Assembly (NCBI RefSeq): GCF_051967575.1
Contig: NZ_JBQCJW010000001.1
Coordinates: 1 to 64,000 of the forward strand
Reading direction: 5' to 3'
Source: Solibacillus silvestris_B
GTDB lineage: Bacteria > Bacillota > Bacilli > Bacillales_A > Planococcaceae
DNA length: 64,000 nucleotides
The notes under the pieces were generated by a model that did no database searches, was not told where the DNA came from, and saw only the letters and a list, made by a program, of their open reading frames with translations. Positions 1 to 8,493 of this stretch are shown piece after piece. Within the stretch, counting starts at the first letter, position 1. Each line of letters opens with the position of its first letter. The position numbers and the translations under genes are program-made.

Positions 1-241
1 ATTCGTCTCGACCTCCGTGTATTTTACTTAATCATATCACGTTAGCTCGGTACGACATCTATCCTAACAGAGGGGGTTACAGGATTATAAACCATGCCCA
101 TTAGAACCAATAATCGTATTATTTCTAACTACTCACTTATCCGTAACTTTTACAACATTTCCACGACATGAACTTCCACACTGGATAAGAATCATTTTAG
201 CTTACAATGGTTTCTCCCACTCTTATACAAAACAAACCAAA
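1..241. other. Intergenic left edge, no gene seen
   Basis: I see no convincing coding region here. On the minus strand a GGAGGT sequence (complement of bases 11-16) sits about ten bases from the window edge, as expected for a ribosome binding site of a minus-strand gene starting just left of the window. That gene is not visible. Confidence 0.4.
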
Positions 242-1183
242 CTAACTCTTCCTGTAATAATGAATCCCATCCCGTTCCTCAATCACAACCATTCCCTGAT
301 CTACTAAATAATCAAACTGCCCTAACGTCTCACTCAGTGTCAGCCCTAACTGCTGCTGGTAAATCCGTTCAAACAATTGAGTTGTCATTTCAAAGTTCGT
401 CTGCGGCGTATCGAGCAGATCGTATACTTTTAATGCGCGCTGTCTTTGTTTTTCCAACCGTTCATCGATGAGTGATTCAATCTGTGTCAGTTCCCCGCCA
501 TGCCCTGTATACAGCTTCGATATCCCTAAATTTTTCAGGCGTTTCAGCGATTCATTGTATTGCAGTAAAGACTTAGAACGTTCCATCGATAAATCAATCG
601 GCGGCTCAATTAATGGATTGGATGATGTGCGCTCAAGCAAGAGATCCCCGCCGATACCTTCCCTTGTATCCTCTTCGACAAAAATTAAATGGCTCTGCGC
701 ATGTCCGGGTGTTTCGTATACTTTCAAACCAGGGTGGCCCGGCACTTCATCACCCTCTTTTAAATAACCCGTAAGAGGGATTGTGCCGAATAATTCGATT
801 TCCCCTTTTACATGTAAAATCCGGTTCACATATTTATCCGGTACGCCCTGTTCGATTAAAAGCTTTTTAAAAAATTGCTCATGATATTGCAGAAAAGACG
901 GCTCTTTTTTCATCCAGTAATCGACATATTGATGGCCTAAAATTTCCGCGCCTGGAAATGCATCGATCCATCCAGCATGGTCTGGGTGATGATGTGTCAG
1001 GACAATTTGTTCCACGTCTTTCAAGTCATAGCCTGCACCGCGCAAACCCCATTTGATTGCTTCATATGCTTCCTCCGTTTTCGGCCCTGCATCGAATAAT
1101 GTCAGTGCATCTCCTTTTACTAGAAAAGCATTTACATCACCTACTGCATATGGTGTTGGTATAACAATTTTATGTACTTCCAT
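242..1183 (-). CDS. MBL-fold metallo-hydrolase
   Basis: 313 residues of the metallo-beta-lactamase fold. The metal-binding signature THHHPDHAGW is at about residues 63-72, followed by further His and Asp ligands (TPGHAQSHL near 160, TGHGGE near 227). The C-terminal third has the winged-helix-like tail common in hydrolases of the LACTB2 / YflN type. Cytosolic: no signal peptide. ATG is preceded by AAGGGGATT at a proper distance. A FadR-like palindrome lies 29 bases upstream, which suggests co-regulation with fatty-acid degradation; the substrate (a thioester or lactone) is unknown. It is transcribed alone and away from proC. Confidence 0.85.
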   Translation of the reverse strand: MEVHKIVIPTPYAVGDVNAFLVKGDALTLFDAGPKTEEAYEAIKWGLRGAGYDLKDVEQIVLTHHHPDHAGWIDAFPGAEILGHQYVDYWMKKEPSFLQYHEQFFKKLLIEQGVPDKYVNRILHVKGEIELFGTIPLTGYLKEGDEVPGHPGLKVYETPGHAQSHLIFVEEDTREGIGGDLLLERTSSNPLIEPPIDLSMERSKSLLQYNESLKRLKNLGISKLYTGHGGELTQIESLIDERLEKQRQRALKVYDLLDTPQTNFEMTTQLFERIYQQQLGLTLSETLGQFDYLVDQGMVVIEERDGIHYYRKS

Positions 1184-1211
1184 ATTTTAATCCCCTTTGA
1201 TTCGCTCGTTA

Positions 1212-1229
1212 TGAATGACTATTCATTTA
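1212..1229 (-). promoter_or_regulatory. FadR-like operator
   Basis: The 18-base sequence TGAATGACTATTCATTTA matches the Bacillus FadR (YsiA) consensus TGAATGAMTANTCATTCA at all but one defined position. It has 7-base arms around CTAT and lies just before the MBL-fold hydrolase start. Seen in sequence; regulation by FadR is inferred. Confidence 0.6.
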
Positions 1230-1265
1230 TTTTAACTCTTTTTTCCTCATTCGTCACGTTAAAGG

Positions 1266-1294
1266 TTGACAGTTTTTCAATACAGCACTATAAT
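1266..1294 (+). promoter_or_regulatory. SigA promoter of the proC T-box leader
   Basis: Perfect consensus boxes: TTGACA at 1266-1271 and TATAAT at 1289-1294 with a 17-base spacer. Transcription would start just before the T-box leader. Confidence 0.85.
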
Positions 1295-1299
1295 TTTGG

Positions 1300-1555
1300 A
1301 TAATTCAAAATTTACAGGCAATGAAAAAGCCAAGTACATTATTTTAAGGTTGCAGAGAGTGCCGTCTTTGCTGAAATCGGCATAGCCCGCTGAAATGATC
1401 GAACCTCCTTTTGAGCCGTTATGACAACATAACCGTACCCTTTGCGATAAAAAGGCTGAAGCTGCACACATCATTGTGTGAATAAAGGTGGTACCGCGGA
1501 AATCAATGCATTTTCGTCCTTACTGATTTGTAGGGATGGAAATGCTTTTTTATGT
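1300..1555 (+). ncRNA. T-box leader, probably proline tRNA-sensing
   Basis: The T-box core AAAGGTGGTACCGCGG is at 1485-1500. It is followed by an intrinsic terminator (arms about 1508-1522 and 1533-1547, then a T-run). The upstream Stem I region carries the AGAGAGTGCCGT-like element near 1357 and a GAACCTCC stretch at 1401-1408 that can supply a CCU proline specifier at 1404-1406. Uncharged tRNA-Pro would favour the antiterminator and raise proC expression. The specifier assignment is by eye and fits the downstream proline gene. Confidence 0.9.
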
Positions 1556-1606
1556 TCTTTAACGAAAGTTTAAAGGTATCGGATTTAAAAATCGGAGGGA
1601 TATATT

Positions 1607-2413
1607 ATGCAAAAAATTATATTTATCGGCGCGGGGTCGATGGCAGAAGCACTCATTCATGGATGGATCAATAAAAATGTTGTCAACCCGCACGCCCTGT
1701 TCATATCCAATCGGTCCAATAAAGAACGCTTACAGGAACTTGCCGAAAGCTACAATGTCAACCTATTGGAAGATAATACACATTTCAAAAATGCCGATCT
1801 CGTCATTTTAGCGGTGAAGCCAAAAGATGCCCGTGCTGCAATGGAAGTCATCGCGCCCTTTTTAGGTGCTGAAACTGCAATTTTATCGGTATTGGCAGGT
1901 GTAAGCATTGAAACGATCGAACAGTATCTTGGAAACCGGCCAATTGCTCGCGTAATGCCGAACACTTCCGCAACAATCGGGATGTCTGCATCGGGAATTG
2001 CATTTAATCAGCACGTGACAGACATCCAGCATGCGCTCTATATTCAAATGCTGGAAGCGATCGGCATTGTCATTGAAGTCGAGGAGGAAAAGCTTCATGC
2101 AGTCACTGCACTCTCCGGAAGCGGCCCTGCCTATTTGTATTATTTAGTTGAAGCATTTGAACGTGCCGGGGCTGAATTCGGTTTATCAAAGGAAATTGTC
2201 CGTGAACTGATGGTACAGACAATTGCCGGTTCTGCGGAAATGCTAAAATCCGGAAATGTGGAGCCTGCAATATTGCGCAGAAAAGTGACAAGTCCAGGCG
2301 GAACGACAGAGGCCGGGATTAAGGCACTTGAATCGATGTCGTTTAACGAGGCCATTGTAAACTGTGTCCGAAGTGCAGAAAACCGCTCAAGAGAACTGGC
2401 GCGCGGGGAATAG
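1607..2413 (+). CDS. proC: Pyrroline-5-carboxylate reductase
   Basis: 268 residues, the usual length. It catalyses the last step of proline synthesis, the NAD(P)H-dependent reduction of pyrroline-5-carboxylate. The N-terminal Rossmann motif GAGSMAEA is at residues 8-15, and the C-terminal dimerisation domain has the family signature TALSGSGPAYLYYLVEA near 166-182 and TSPGGTTEAGIKAL near 228-241. GGAGGG precedes the ATG. The T-box upstream points to induction by proline starvation, so this is the biosynthetic copy. It is monocistronic, with a strong terminator after it. Confidence 0.97.
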   Translation: MQKIIFIGAGSMAEALIHGWINKNVVNPHALFISNRSNKERLQELAESYNVNLLEDNTHFKNADLVILAVKPKDARAAMEVIAPFLGAETAILSVLAGVSIETIEQYLGNRPIARVMPNTSATIGMSASGIAFNQHVTDIQHALYIQMLEAIGIVIEVEEEKLHAVTALSGSGPAYLYYLVEAFERAGAEFGLSKEIVRELMVQTIAGSAEMLKSGNVEPAILRRKVTSPGGTTEAGIKALESMSFNEAIVNCVRSAENRSRELARGE

Positions 2414-2456
2414 TTTTATAGGATAATAAGGGTAAAACAGTAAATGATCGTGAAAT

Positions 2457-2496
2457 GGAAGACACAATTTGTATGAATTTGTGTCTTTCTTTTTTT
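2457..2496 (+). terminator. Terminator after proC
   Basis: GACACAA (2461-2467) pairs with TTGTGTC (2479-2485), with extra flanking pairs, followed by a T-run to about 2496. Confidence 0.85.
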
Positions 2497-2536
2497 GCTG
2501 CATCCAAATTTCAGTTAAAAAAAGAAGGAGAAAGAT

Positions 2537-3004
2537 TTGTTAATATTTTTAATTTTTTATTTACTAGTTTGGCCGATGACTGTCTTATTGCATGAAATAG
2601 GGCATGGACTCGGAGTCGTCATTTCTTCAAAGTCTCACGCACATATTAATTTGGGTCATACAACTGAGAAGAACAGAGAAAATTTTAGATTTGGAAGACT
2701 TCATTTTCATATCGTTTGGTCATATACAGGTTATTGCTACTGGGAAAAAGAATTAAATAAACAACAACGTGTCTGTAGTTTAGTAGGTGGTCCGGCACTG
2801 TCATTGTTAATTTCCGTAGTATGTTTCTTATTCGCAAACAATATATCTATCGGGGATTTGCATTCACTCTTATGGGCGACAGCAGTTTTGAATTTTTTTC
2901 AATTTTTATTTACGATTATACCGGTTACCTATCCTCGTTGGATGGCGGGATATAGCAGCCATCCGTCTGACGGTTTACAGCTGCTGCGATTGATAAGGGA
3001 ATAG
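2537..3004 (+). CDS. Membrane protein with HExxH (M50-like)
   Basis: 155 residues with about four hydrophobic segments. HEIGH near residues 19-23 sits inside the first membrane helix, the arrangement seen in site-2-protease-like (M50/M50B) metalloproteases; WMAGYSSHPSDG near the C-terminus may carry a third ligand. The start is TTG, with AAGGAG at 2525-2530. It is much shorter than true S2P proteases and no PDZ domain is present, so it may be a small M50-type protease or a relic of that fold. Its substrate is unknown. It is monocistronic and followed by a terminator. Confidence 0.65.
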   Translation: MLIFLIFYLLVWPMTVLLHEIGHGLGVVISSKSHAHINLGHTTEKNRENFRFGRLHFHIVWSYTGYCYWEKELNKQQRVCSLVGGPALSLLISVVCFLFANNISIGDLHSLLWATAVLNFFQFLFTIIPVTYPRWMAGYSSHPSDGLQLLRLIRE

Positions 3005-3013
3005 AATTCATAA

Positions 3014-3049
3014 GAAAACACTCAGTTCAAAAAATAACTGAGTGTTTTT
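3014..3049 (+). terminator. Terminator after M50-like gene
   Basis: ACACTCAGTT pairs with AACTGAGTGT around an A-rich loop, followed by TTTTT. Confidence 0.85.
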
Positions 3050-3104
3050 GCATGCGCTTCATATTGCAGATGATTTATTATCATAAAATAAATCTGTTAA
3101 ATTT

Positions 3105-3338
3105 TTACAAAGTACCATTCTTAATCCGCTTCGCAATACTGAATGTCGTATAAAGCGAAATGGGCCCCAATACCGCGGCAATGATCAGCCACATCATTAA
3201 GCTGTCTGTCGCCTTCAGCATTTCCAGGTTTGTTCGTATGTACACAACGACTCCAAATAATAAAATATAGCTCATTACATTTGGAAAAATAACTAGCAAT
3301 CGTAATACTTTCGGTGAAATTGTCGGTTGCTGCATCAT
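3105..3338 (-). CDS. Small two-helix membrane protein
   Basis: 77 residues with two clear transmembrane segments (about residues 11-32 and 47-66) and a short positively charged tail (AKRIKNG). GGGGGATGA precedes a double ATG. An overlapping ORF in another frame (start at 3357) lacks membrane character and is treated as a shadow. No family is recognised and nothing in the neighbourhood gives a role. It is a real gene by start signal and hydropathy only. Confidence 0.55.
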   Translation of the reverse strand: MMQQPTISPKVLRLLVIFPNVMSYILLFGVVVYIRTNLEMLKATDSLMMWLIIAAVLGPISLYTTFSIAKRIKNGTL

Positions 3339-3402
3339 TCATCCCCCTTTTCTCCATTATAGCGAATTACTTCTGCAAATGACTAGAATTTTCTCAAATA
3401 AG

Positions 3403-3446
3403 CAAAAAGGTGTATAGTAAATACTTTATCCTTTTACTATATACCT
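3403..3446 (-). terminator. Terminator after rnz
   Basis: On the minus strand AGGTATATAGTAAA pairs with TTTACTATACACCT, followed by TTTTTGC. Confidence 0.85.
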
Positions 3447-3459
3447 CATTTACATATGC

Positions 3460-4401
3460 TTATTCAATTTCAATCAATTCATTTTTCCGCCACTCATACT
3501 GGCTGAAATCATTTGTTAAATAGCTGTTTTCGAAAATTGTTTTTGCTTCGTCCAAAAACAGGATCAAGTCATGCTTAAGGAAACGTGCACTAATATGATT
3601 CAGCAACAGAGTTTTCGCCTGTGCCTGTTTCGCTATTTGCGCCGCTTCTGTATTTGTCGCATGCCCATACTTGCCCGCAAGCTCGATTGTCGAATGGTCA
3701 AATGTTGCTTCATGGATGACCACATCTGCATGCTCTGCTAACCGGATACTGTTTTCGCAGTACTTTGTATCTCCCAAGATTGCAACAGTGAACCCTTGCT
3801 GCGGCGGTGACGTCACATCACTGCTTTCCACAATCGTTCCATCCTCCAACTGTACGGAATGGCCTGCTTTTAAACGACCTAATAACGGACCTTTTGGCAC
3901 CCCGTAAGCTAGAGCCTTGTCGATCAGCAGTTCACCTTGCATCGGCTTTTGTTCAATCCGGTAGCCGAAACATGGGACGACATGCTGAAGCGGCAAAGCA
4001 CGAACCGTAAATTTTCCGTCTTCAAATACTTTGCCCTCTGTTACTTCCACAAATTCAATCGGATACGTTAAATGGGTTTTCGATAAGTGCAATGTTTGTT
4101 CAATCCATTGCTTCAATCCGGCTGGTCCGTAAATTGTCAGCACATCCTCCCCGCCCAAAAAGGATCGGGAGCTCAAAAAGCCGGGCAGCCCGAATATGTG
4201 GTCGCCGTGTAAATGCGTAATAAAAATTTTATCGATTTTGCGCGGTTTTATCGCTGTATGCAAAATTTGGTGCTGTGTCGCTTCACCGCAGTCAAACAGC
4301 CAAATGGTTCCCCGCTCTTCCAAAAGCTTGAATGCAATCGAACTCGTATTGCGTTCTTTTGACGGCATTCCTGCACCTGTGCCCAAAAATTGTATTTGCA
4401 T
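3460..4401 (-). CDS. rnz: Ribonuclease Z (tRNA 3'-endonuclease)
   Basis: 313 residues from the chosen start. It removes 3' trailers from tRNA precursors that lack an encoded CCA. The N-terminus MQIQFLGTGAGMPSKERNTS is typical; HLHGDH near 63-68 is the zinc motif, LGDTKYC near 210 and NHISARF near 268 supply further ligands, and the exosite insertion (PLQHVVPCFGYRIE...) is present. I moved the start 26 codons in from the longest frame: AGGAGG precedes the ATG at 4401 and conserved sequence begins there. It is cytosolic and monocistronic. Confidence 0.96.
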   Translation of the reverse strand: MQIQFLGTGAGMPSKERNTSSIAFKLLEERGTIWLFDCGEATQHQILHTAIKPRKIDKIFITHLHGDHIFGLPGFLSSRSFLGGEDVLTIYGPAGLKQWIEQTLHLSKTHLTYPIEFVEVTEGKVFEDGKFTVRALPLQHVVPCFGYRIEQKPMQGELLIDKALAYGVPKGPLLGRLKAGHSVQLEDGTIVESSDVTSPPQQGFTVAILGDTKYCENSIRLAEHADVVIHEATFDHSTIELAGKYGHATNTEAAQIAKQAQAKTLLLNHISARFLKHDLILFLDEAKTIFENSYLTNDFSQYEWRKNELIEIE

Positions 4402-4630
4402 GTCATTTCCTCCTAACACGAGTTTAGTTTGCCTCATGTAGAAGCTTTTTACTATCGTTATATTTATTATAGATTGCAAATAAGTTTATGCAAAGGAAAA
4501 ATGGAACCGCTTGTATTGACATGTAGATTAGGAGGCCAAAATAAAAGCCCATCCAGAAAGATAGCCGGAAAAACTCCGCTTATTATCGTCTTCTTAAAAA
4601 GCTCTCCATAATTTTATGAAAGCGTAAATG

Positions 4631-4672
4631 AAAAAAGGCACTTCCTGATCAAAATACAACAGAAAATGCCTT
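4631..4672 (-). terminator. Terminator after mhqD-like gene
   Basis: On the minus strand AAGGCATTTTCTG pairs with CAGGAAGTGCCTT, followed by TTTTTC. Confidence 0.85.
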
Positions 4673-4684
4673 ATTGTTTATTCT

Positions 4685-5287
4685 TTAAAAAGTTTTATCA
4701 TACCAAGCCTTCGCTTTTTGAACTTCATTCATTGTAAGCTGATGCCCGTTTGTTTCCCATTCCAATGTCACGTTTGCGCCTGCATCCTGCAAATAACGCT
4801 CCAGATCTGTTGCCTCTTGCTGCGGGCAGATCGGGTCATTGACACCTGCCGCTATAAACACATATGTGCCTTCTTGTTTAGCAACAGTCGCTTCATGATT
4901 CGGCACCATCGGATGATGCAAAATCGCGCCCTTCAAGGCGTTTTCATATTCAAACAGCAGGTTCGCGGCAATATTTGCACCGTTCGAATAGCCGATTGCA
5001 ATGATGTTTTTACGGTCAAACTGGTATTCTGCCGCTTTCTCGCCGATAAATTCATACAGCTCTTTCGTGCGGAATGCTAAATCGTCCATATCAAATACGC
5101 CTTCCGCTAAGCGACGGAAAAATCGCGGCATCCCATGCTCCAGAATATTGCCCCGTACGCTTAAAACAGATGCTTCCGGGTCAATGATTTCTGCGAGGGC
5201 AAGCAGACTGTTTTCATCCCCGCCTGTGCCATGCAGCAATAAAAATACCGGTTTATCTTCTTTGCCTTTAGTAAATATATAGTTCAT
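4685..5287 (-). CDS. mhqD: Alpha/beta hydrolase, MhqD type
   Basis: About 200 residues of the phospholipase/carboxylesterase family. The oxyanion region LHGTGGDENS is near 18-27, the nucleophile elbow is GYSNG (Ser near 108), and Asp (GVNDPIC) and His (NGHQL) complete the triad. In Bacillus subtilis the MhqR regulon holds a hydrolase (MhqD) beside a ring-cleaving dioxygenase (MhqO), acting on quinone or catechol breakdown products; the same pair is adjacent here. The start at 5287 has GGAG upstream and lies 33 bases after the mhqO stop. The exact substrate is unproven. Confidence 0.85.
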   Translation of the reverse strand: MNYIFTKGKEDKPVFLLLHGTGGDENSLLALAEIIDPEASVLSVRGNILEHGMPRFFRRLAEGVFDMDDLAFRTKELYEFIGEKAAEYQFDRKNIIAIGYSNGANIAANLLFEYENALKGAILHHPMVPNHEATVAKQEGTYVFIAAGVNDPICPQQEATDLERYLQDAGANVTLEWETNGHQLTMNEVQKAKAWYDKTF

Positions 5288-5320
5288 CGGACATTCTCCA
5301 TTCTCAATCATTTATTAAAA

Positions 5321-6304
5321 CTATTCATATTCTTTTTCAATAGTTTTTGTTGAGCGCACTGTATCAATCGGACGCACGACACTTTCAATATAGTCGCGCT
5401 TGCTTTCCAAAAATGGCGGCAATGAAAGTTTTTCCCCGACAGTTTCATATGGCTCATCGCCCATAAAGCCTGGTCCATCTGTTGCCCATTCAAATAAAAT
5501 GCCAGGTGCTACACGCGCATAGAGCGATTCAAAGAAGAAACGGTCCACATAGCCTGAAGTACCGAAGCCGAAGCTTTCCAGACGATTGATCCACTCATGC
5601 AATACGGCTGTATCCTCAACACGGAATGCCGCATGATGCACCGTCCCGAAACCTTGGCGCCCAGACTGTAATACCGTATTGTGCTCGACAATTACCGATG
5701 CCCCGTTTCCGCCATCGCCCACTTCAAATAAGTACAAGGAATCTTCCTGGGCCACTTCGCGCATTACCATCACCTTTTCCAATACTTCCTTGAAATAATC
5801 GAATCTTGACACACGGATATGAACAGGGCCTAAACCCGTGATCGCAAATTCCAATGGGATCGGACCGTTTTGCCATGGTGTGCCTGATGCAATCCCTTTG
5901 TTATTTTCATCGGAAACGAGCATATATTGCTGGTCATCAAAATCGACGAATGACAATGTTTGCTTGCCGAATAATGTTTTTATTCCTTCATGCTTTACTT
6001 GCAGGCGGTCAAAGCGTTTTACCCAATAATCGAGCGCCGCATCATTTGGCACACGGAAAGCAGTTTTGTAAATTTCATCTGTGCCATGTTTGCCTTTTTG
6101 AATGCCAGGGAAATCGAAGAATGTCATATCAGTCCCGGCTGAACCTTTATCATCCGCGAAAAACAGGTGGTATGTTTGGATATCGTCCTGGTTGACCGTT
6201 TTTTTCACAAGTCGCATTCCTAATACATATGTGAAAAACTCATAATTTTTTTCTGCACTGCTCGTAATTGCTGTAACGTGGTGAATACCTTTAATATGGT
6301 TCAT
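5321..6304 (-). CDS. mhqO: Ring-cleaving dioxygenase, MhqO type
   Basis: 327 residues with two vicinal-oxygen-chelate halves. Metal ligands expected for an extradiol-type enzyme are visible: HHVTAIT near the N-terminus, TVHHAAFR in the second half, and the Glu of GILFEWATDGPG. Family knowledge: MhqO/LinE-like enzymes act on hydroquinones and catechols during electrophile stress. The start was set at 6304, directly after GGAGGAAATAAAT. A second MhqR-like palindrome is placed just before this ribosome binding site, so it probably has its own repressed promoter as well as readthrough from the mhqR side. Confidence 0.88.
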   Translation of the reverse strand: MNHIKGIHHVTAITSSAEKNYEFFTYVLGMRLVKKTVNQDDIQTYHLFFADDKGSAGTDMTFFDFPGIQKGKHGTDEIYKTAFRVPNDAALDYWVKRFDRLQVKHEGIKTLFGKQTLSFVDFDDQQYMLVSDENNKGIASGTPWQNGPIPLEFAITGLGPVHIRVSRFDYFKEVLEKVMVMREVAQEDSLYLFEVGDGGNGASVIVEHNTVLQSGRQGFGTVHHAAFRVEDTAVLHEWINRLESFGFGTSGYVDRFFFESLYARVAPGILFEWATDGPGFMGDEPYETVGEKLSLPPFLESKRDYIESVVRPIDTVRSTKTIEKEYE

Positions 6305-6319
6305 ATTTATTTCCTCCAT

Positions 6320-6337
6320 TTTCTCGATTTCGAAATA
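6320..6337 (-). promoter_or_regulatory. MhqR-like operator before mhqO
   Basis: TTTCTCGATTTCGAAATA is a near-palindrome similar to the published MhqR box (core ATCTCGAATTCGAGAT). It lies immediately upstream of the mhqO ribosome binding site. Confidence 0.6.
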
Positions 6338-6379
6338 TTAATTCAGAAAAATCTTTTGCATCGTATAATTACTTAAAAT

Positions 6380-6814
6380 TTATAATTTGCTTGCATGAAG
6401 TCCAATACGCTTTAAATATTCGGTAAGCAGTTGCAGTTCTTCAGCTGATAGTACATCAAAAATTGAGGCGATCTTTTTTTCATGCGATGGAAAAATCGAT
6501 TCGATCATTTCTTTTCCCTGATCTGTTAACGATACAAATGTAACACGGCGATCAGATGGACAAGCTATACGTGAAACAAGTCCTTTTTTTTCGAGCTTAT
6601 CGACTACATACGTAATGCTGCTGCTCGCGATCAATACTTTTTTGCCTATAATTTGGATTGGTTGATCTCCCTTGTGATATAGCATTTCCATCACGGCAAA
6701 TTCGGTTAAATTTAAATCATTTTGTTGAATATCTTTTTTCGTTGCTTCATGTACGGCTGAAGTTGCCCTGTGCAAAACTGTAAATGCCTTTAATTGCTTT
6801 TCATATTCACTCAT
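6380..6814 (-). CDS. mhqR: MarR-family repressor, MhqR-like
   Basis: 144 residues with a winged helix-turn-helix (LTEFAVMEMLYHKG ... SSSITYVVDKLEKKGLVSR) and the wing CPSDRRVTFVSLTDQGKEM, typical of MarR proteins. No Cys is at the N-terminal sensing position used by OhrR; a Cys is found in the wing (IACPSDRR). MhqR of Bacillus represses quinone-detoxifying genes. The assignment rests on the adjacent mhqO-mhqD pair and on two matching operators, one before this gene (autoregulation) and one before mhqO. The start has GGGGAGG upstream. Confidence 0.85.
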   Translation of the reverse strand: MSEYEKQLKAFTVLHRATSAVHEATKKDIQQNDLNLTEFAVMEMLYHKGDQPIQIIGKKVLIASSSITYVVDKLEKKGLVSRIACPSDRRVTFVSLTDQGKEMIESIFPSHEKKIASIFDVLSAEELQLLTEYLKRIGLHASKL

Positions 6815-6848
6815 AAAGAAACCTCCCCTCTATTATTACGAATTCATT

Positions 6849-6866
6849 TATCTTTAATTCGAGATA
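6849..6866 (-). promoter_or_regulatory. MhqR-like operator before mhqR
   Basis: TATCTTTAATTCGAGATA matches the MhqR box strongly (right half identical to the known TTCGAGATA half). It sits about 35 bases upstream of the mhqR start, fitting autorepression. Confidence 0.7.
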
Positions 6867-6908
6867 AATATAACATGTAAATGATATGCTGTCAATAATT
6901 TGCGCATT

Positions 6909-6953
6909 AAAAAAACATTCCAATCCATTCTAATTTGGATTGAAATGTTTTTA
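6909..6953 (-). terminator. Terminator after methyltransferase gene
   Basis: A long hairpin: minus-strand AAAACATTTCAATCCA pairs with TGGATTGGAATGTTTT, followed by a T-run. Confidence 0.85.
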
Positions 6954-6954
6954 G

Positions 6955-7887
6955 TTATTCGCATACTATTACTTGGCGTTCAAATTTGCCTTTTTTCAGT
7001 ATGGCTCTTTCTTTAATTGTTAAATTGGCCTCATGTATCATATCATCCATCGTTTCGATCGTAACAATAACGATACGCTTCGCGATTCTTCGCGCATTTG
7101 CAATAATGCTTTGCTGCAAATCGCCCGTTGTATGTGTAAATAAATTATACGGCATATCGATAATGGCTACATCATAGCCTTCTTTTGCCTCTTCAATCGG
7201 TCCAATCTCTACATTCGGCTCATAGCCAAAGTGACGGAGATTAATGCGAGAGCCCCATACAACACGCTTATTAATATCGCGGCCTTCAATGGCAATCCCC
7301 ATGCTCATTGCCTCCACTAAAACGGTTCCTATGCCACAGCAAGGATCGATAATTTTTAAGCCTTCCGGATATGGTGCCGCAATATTAACAATGGCCCGGG
7401 CATCCCGTGTGCTAAGTGCCGTCGAATACATTTCGGGTTTTTGCATATGCTTAAACCACACTGCCTCGCCATAGACAAGCTCGCCCAAATAAAAACGCTC
7501 TTCATGAAGGACCAGCCCAAGTATAATATCCGGCTTATGCAAATCCGGTTCCGCTTTTATAGCATAGCCAAGCTGCTTCATATAATCATTCCGGACAGTA
7601 CGATTTAATTTTGGTTCAACCGCATCTTCACTATTATTCAGGCAATGTATTTTAAAAGTGCATTCTCCAAGCTGCAAATTCCCGGCCATTTCCACAAGCT
7701 GTCCGATCGAATTTGCCTCAAGCAGAATATTTAAACGCGCCCGCATAAATGGGCTGCGGCTCGGTGCAATTTTTTGCTTGCTGATCAAAAGATTTCCTTC
7801 CACATGAAAGTTGAAAAATGTGCGCATTTCCAATCTTGAAAGTTCATATTCATCTTTTTTCCACGCAAAGCAGTATAAATAATTCAT
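6955..7887 (-). CDS. TRM11-like SAM-dependent methyltransferase
   Basis: 310 residues. The N-terminal half looks like a degenerate THUMP-type RNA-binding region. The C-terminal half is a Rossmann methyltransferase with the SAM motif DPCCGIGTVLVEA (near 180) and the catalytic motif DMPYNLF (near 244), the (D/N)PPY-like signature of N2-guanine methyltransferases such as TRM11/TrmG. A tRNA m2G role is inferred from the family. It starts 6 bases after the upstream gene, so the two are probably cotranscribed; the ribosome binding site is weak. Confidence 0.75.
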   Translation of the reverse strand: MNYLYCFAWKKDEYELSRLEMRTFFNFHVEGNLLISKQKIAPSRSPFMRARLNILLEANSIGQLVEMAGNLQLGECTFKIHCLNNSEDAVEPKLNRTVRNDYMKQLGYAIKAEPDLHKPDIILGLVLHEERFYLGELVYGEAVWFKHMQKPEMYSTALSTRDARAIVNIAAPYPEGLKIIDPCCGIGTVLVEAMSMGIAIEGRDINKRVVWGSRINLRHFGYEPNVEIGPIEEAKEGYDVAIIDMPYNLFTHTTGDLQQSIIANARRIAKRIVIVTIETMDDMIHEANLTIKERAILKKGKFERQVIVCE

Positions 7888-7893
7888 CGTCGC

Positions 7894-8343
7894 TTATTTT
7901 TCAACTGTATTTAATAATCGCGCAACAAAATGATAAAGCAGTTCACACACTTCCTCGATGGAAGACTGCTCATGAAAACCTTCAATACAATCGACGGCAA
8001 TATTCAGTTCCCATAGCCCTTCTTGACCCGAAAAGGACGCACTGCTGCTCCCTAATGCCGATTTTACATTTTCCTTTAAATAGCTGCGAATTGCTTCACT
8101 ATGCTTCTTTTGCAGTTTCAAGCCGAATAATGCCGTATATAAATTGAATGCATCATCAAATTCAAGTGCAACAGCATCGATACGGATATCATTGAATTCG
8201 GCACATTCCGTATAGATAAACTCACCTTGATTGTCCTTCAAATAATGAATCGGAGTTGCTGCAAATTCGATATTTTCTGCAGTAATCGTATCTTCCGTCT
8301 CTTTACTGCATCGTTCCAATACTTCTAAATGTAATTTTACCAT
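7894..8343 (-). CDS. Uncharacterised cytosolic protein
   Basis: 149 residues from the ATG at 8343, which has AAAGGA upstream; the longer frame from 8403 has no ribosome binding site. It is acidic, without membrane segments or recognised motif; the central part (ALEFDDAFNLYTALFGLKLQKKHSEAI) reads as alternating strands and helices. It lies 6 bases from the TRM11-like gene in an apparent two-gene operon, which might hint at a role around RNA or translation, but nothing in the protein itself shows that. Confidence 0.6.
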   Translation of the reverse strand: MVKLHLEVLERCSKETEDTITAENIEFAATPIHYLKDNQGEFIYTECAEFNDIRIDAVALEFDDAFNLYTALFGLKLQKKHSEAIRSYLKENVKSALGSSSASFSGQEGLWELNIAVDCIEGFHEQSSIEEVCELLYHFVARLLNTVEK

Positions 8344-8493
8344 GTTTTTAAATTCCTTTCGATTCGATATTCGCTCGTAAAAATCACCTTGTCTAGTATA
8401 CATGACTATTCAACAAAGCGCATCAGAAAGAAATTTGCATTGCAGAGGAAAACAGCATTAATATAGATTGATTAATGGCTGCGCCAAATTTAT

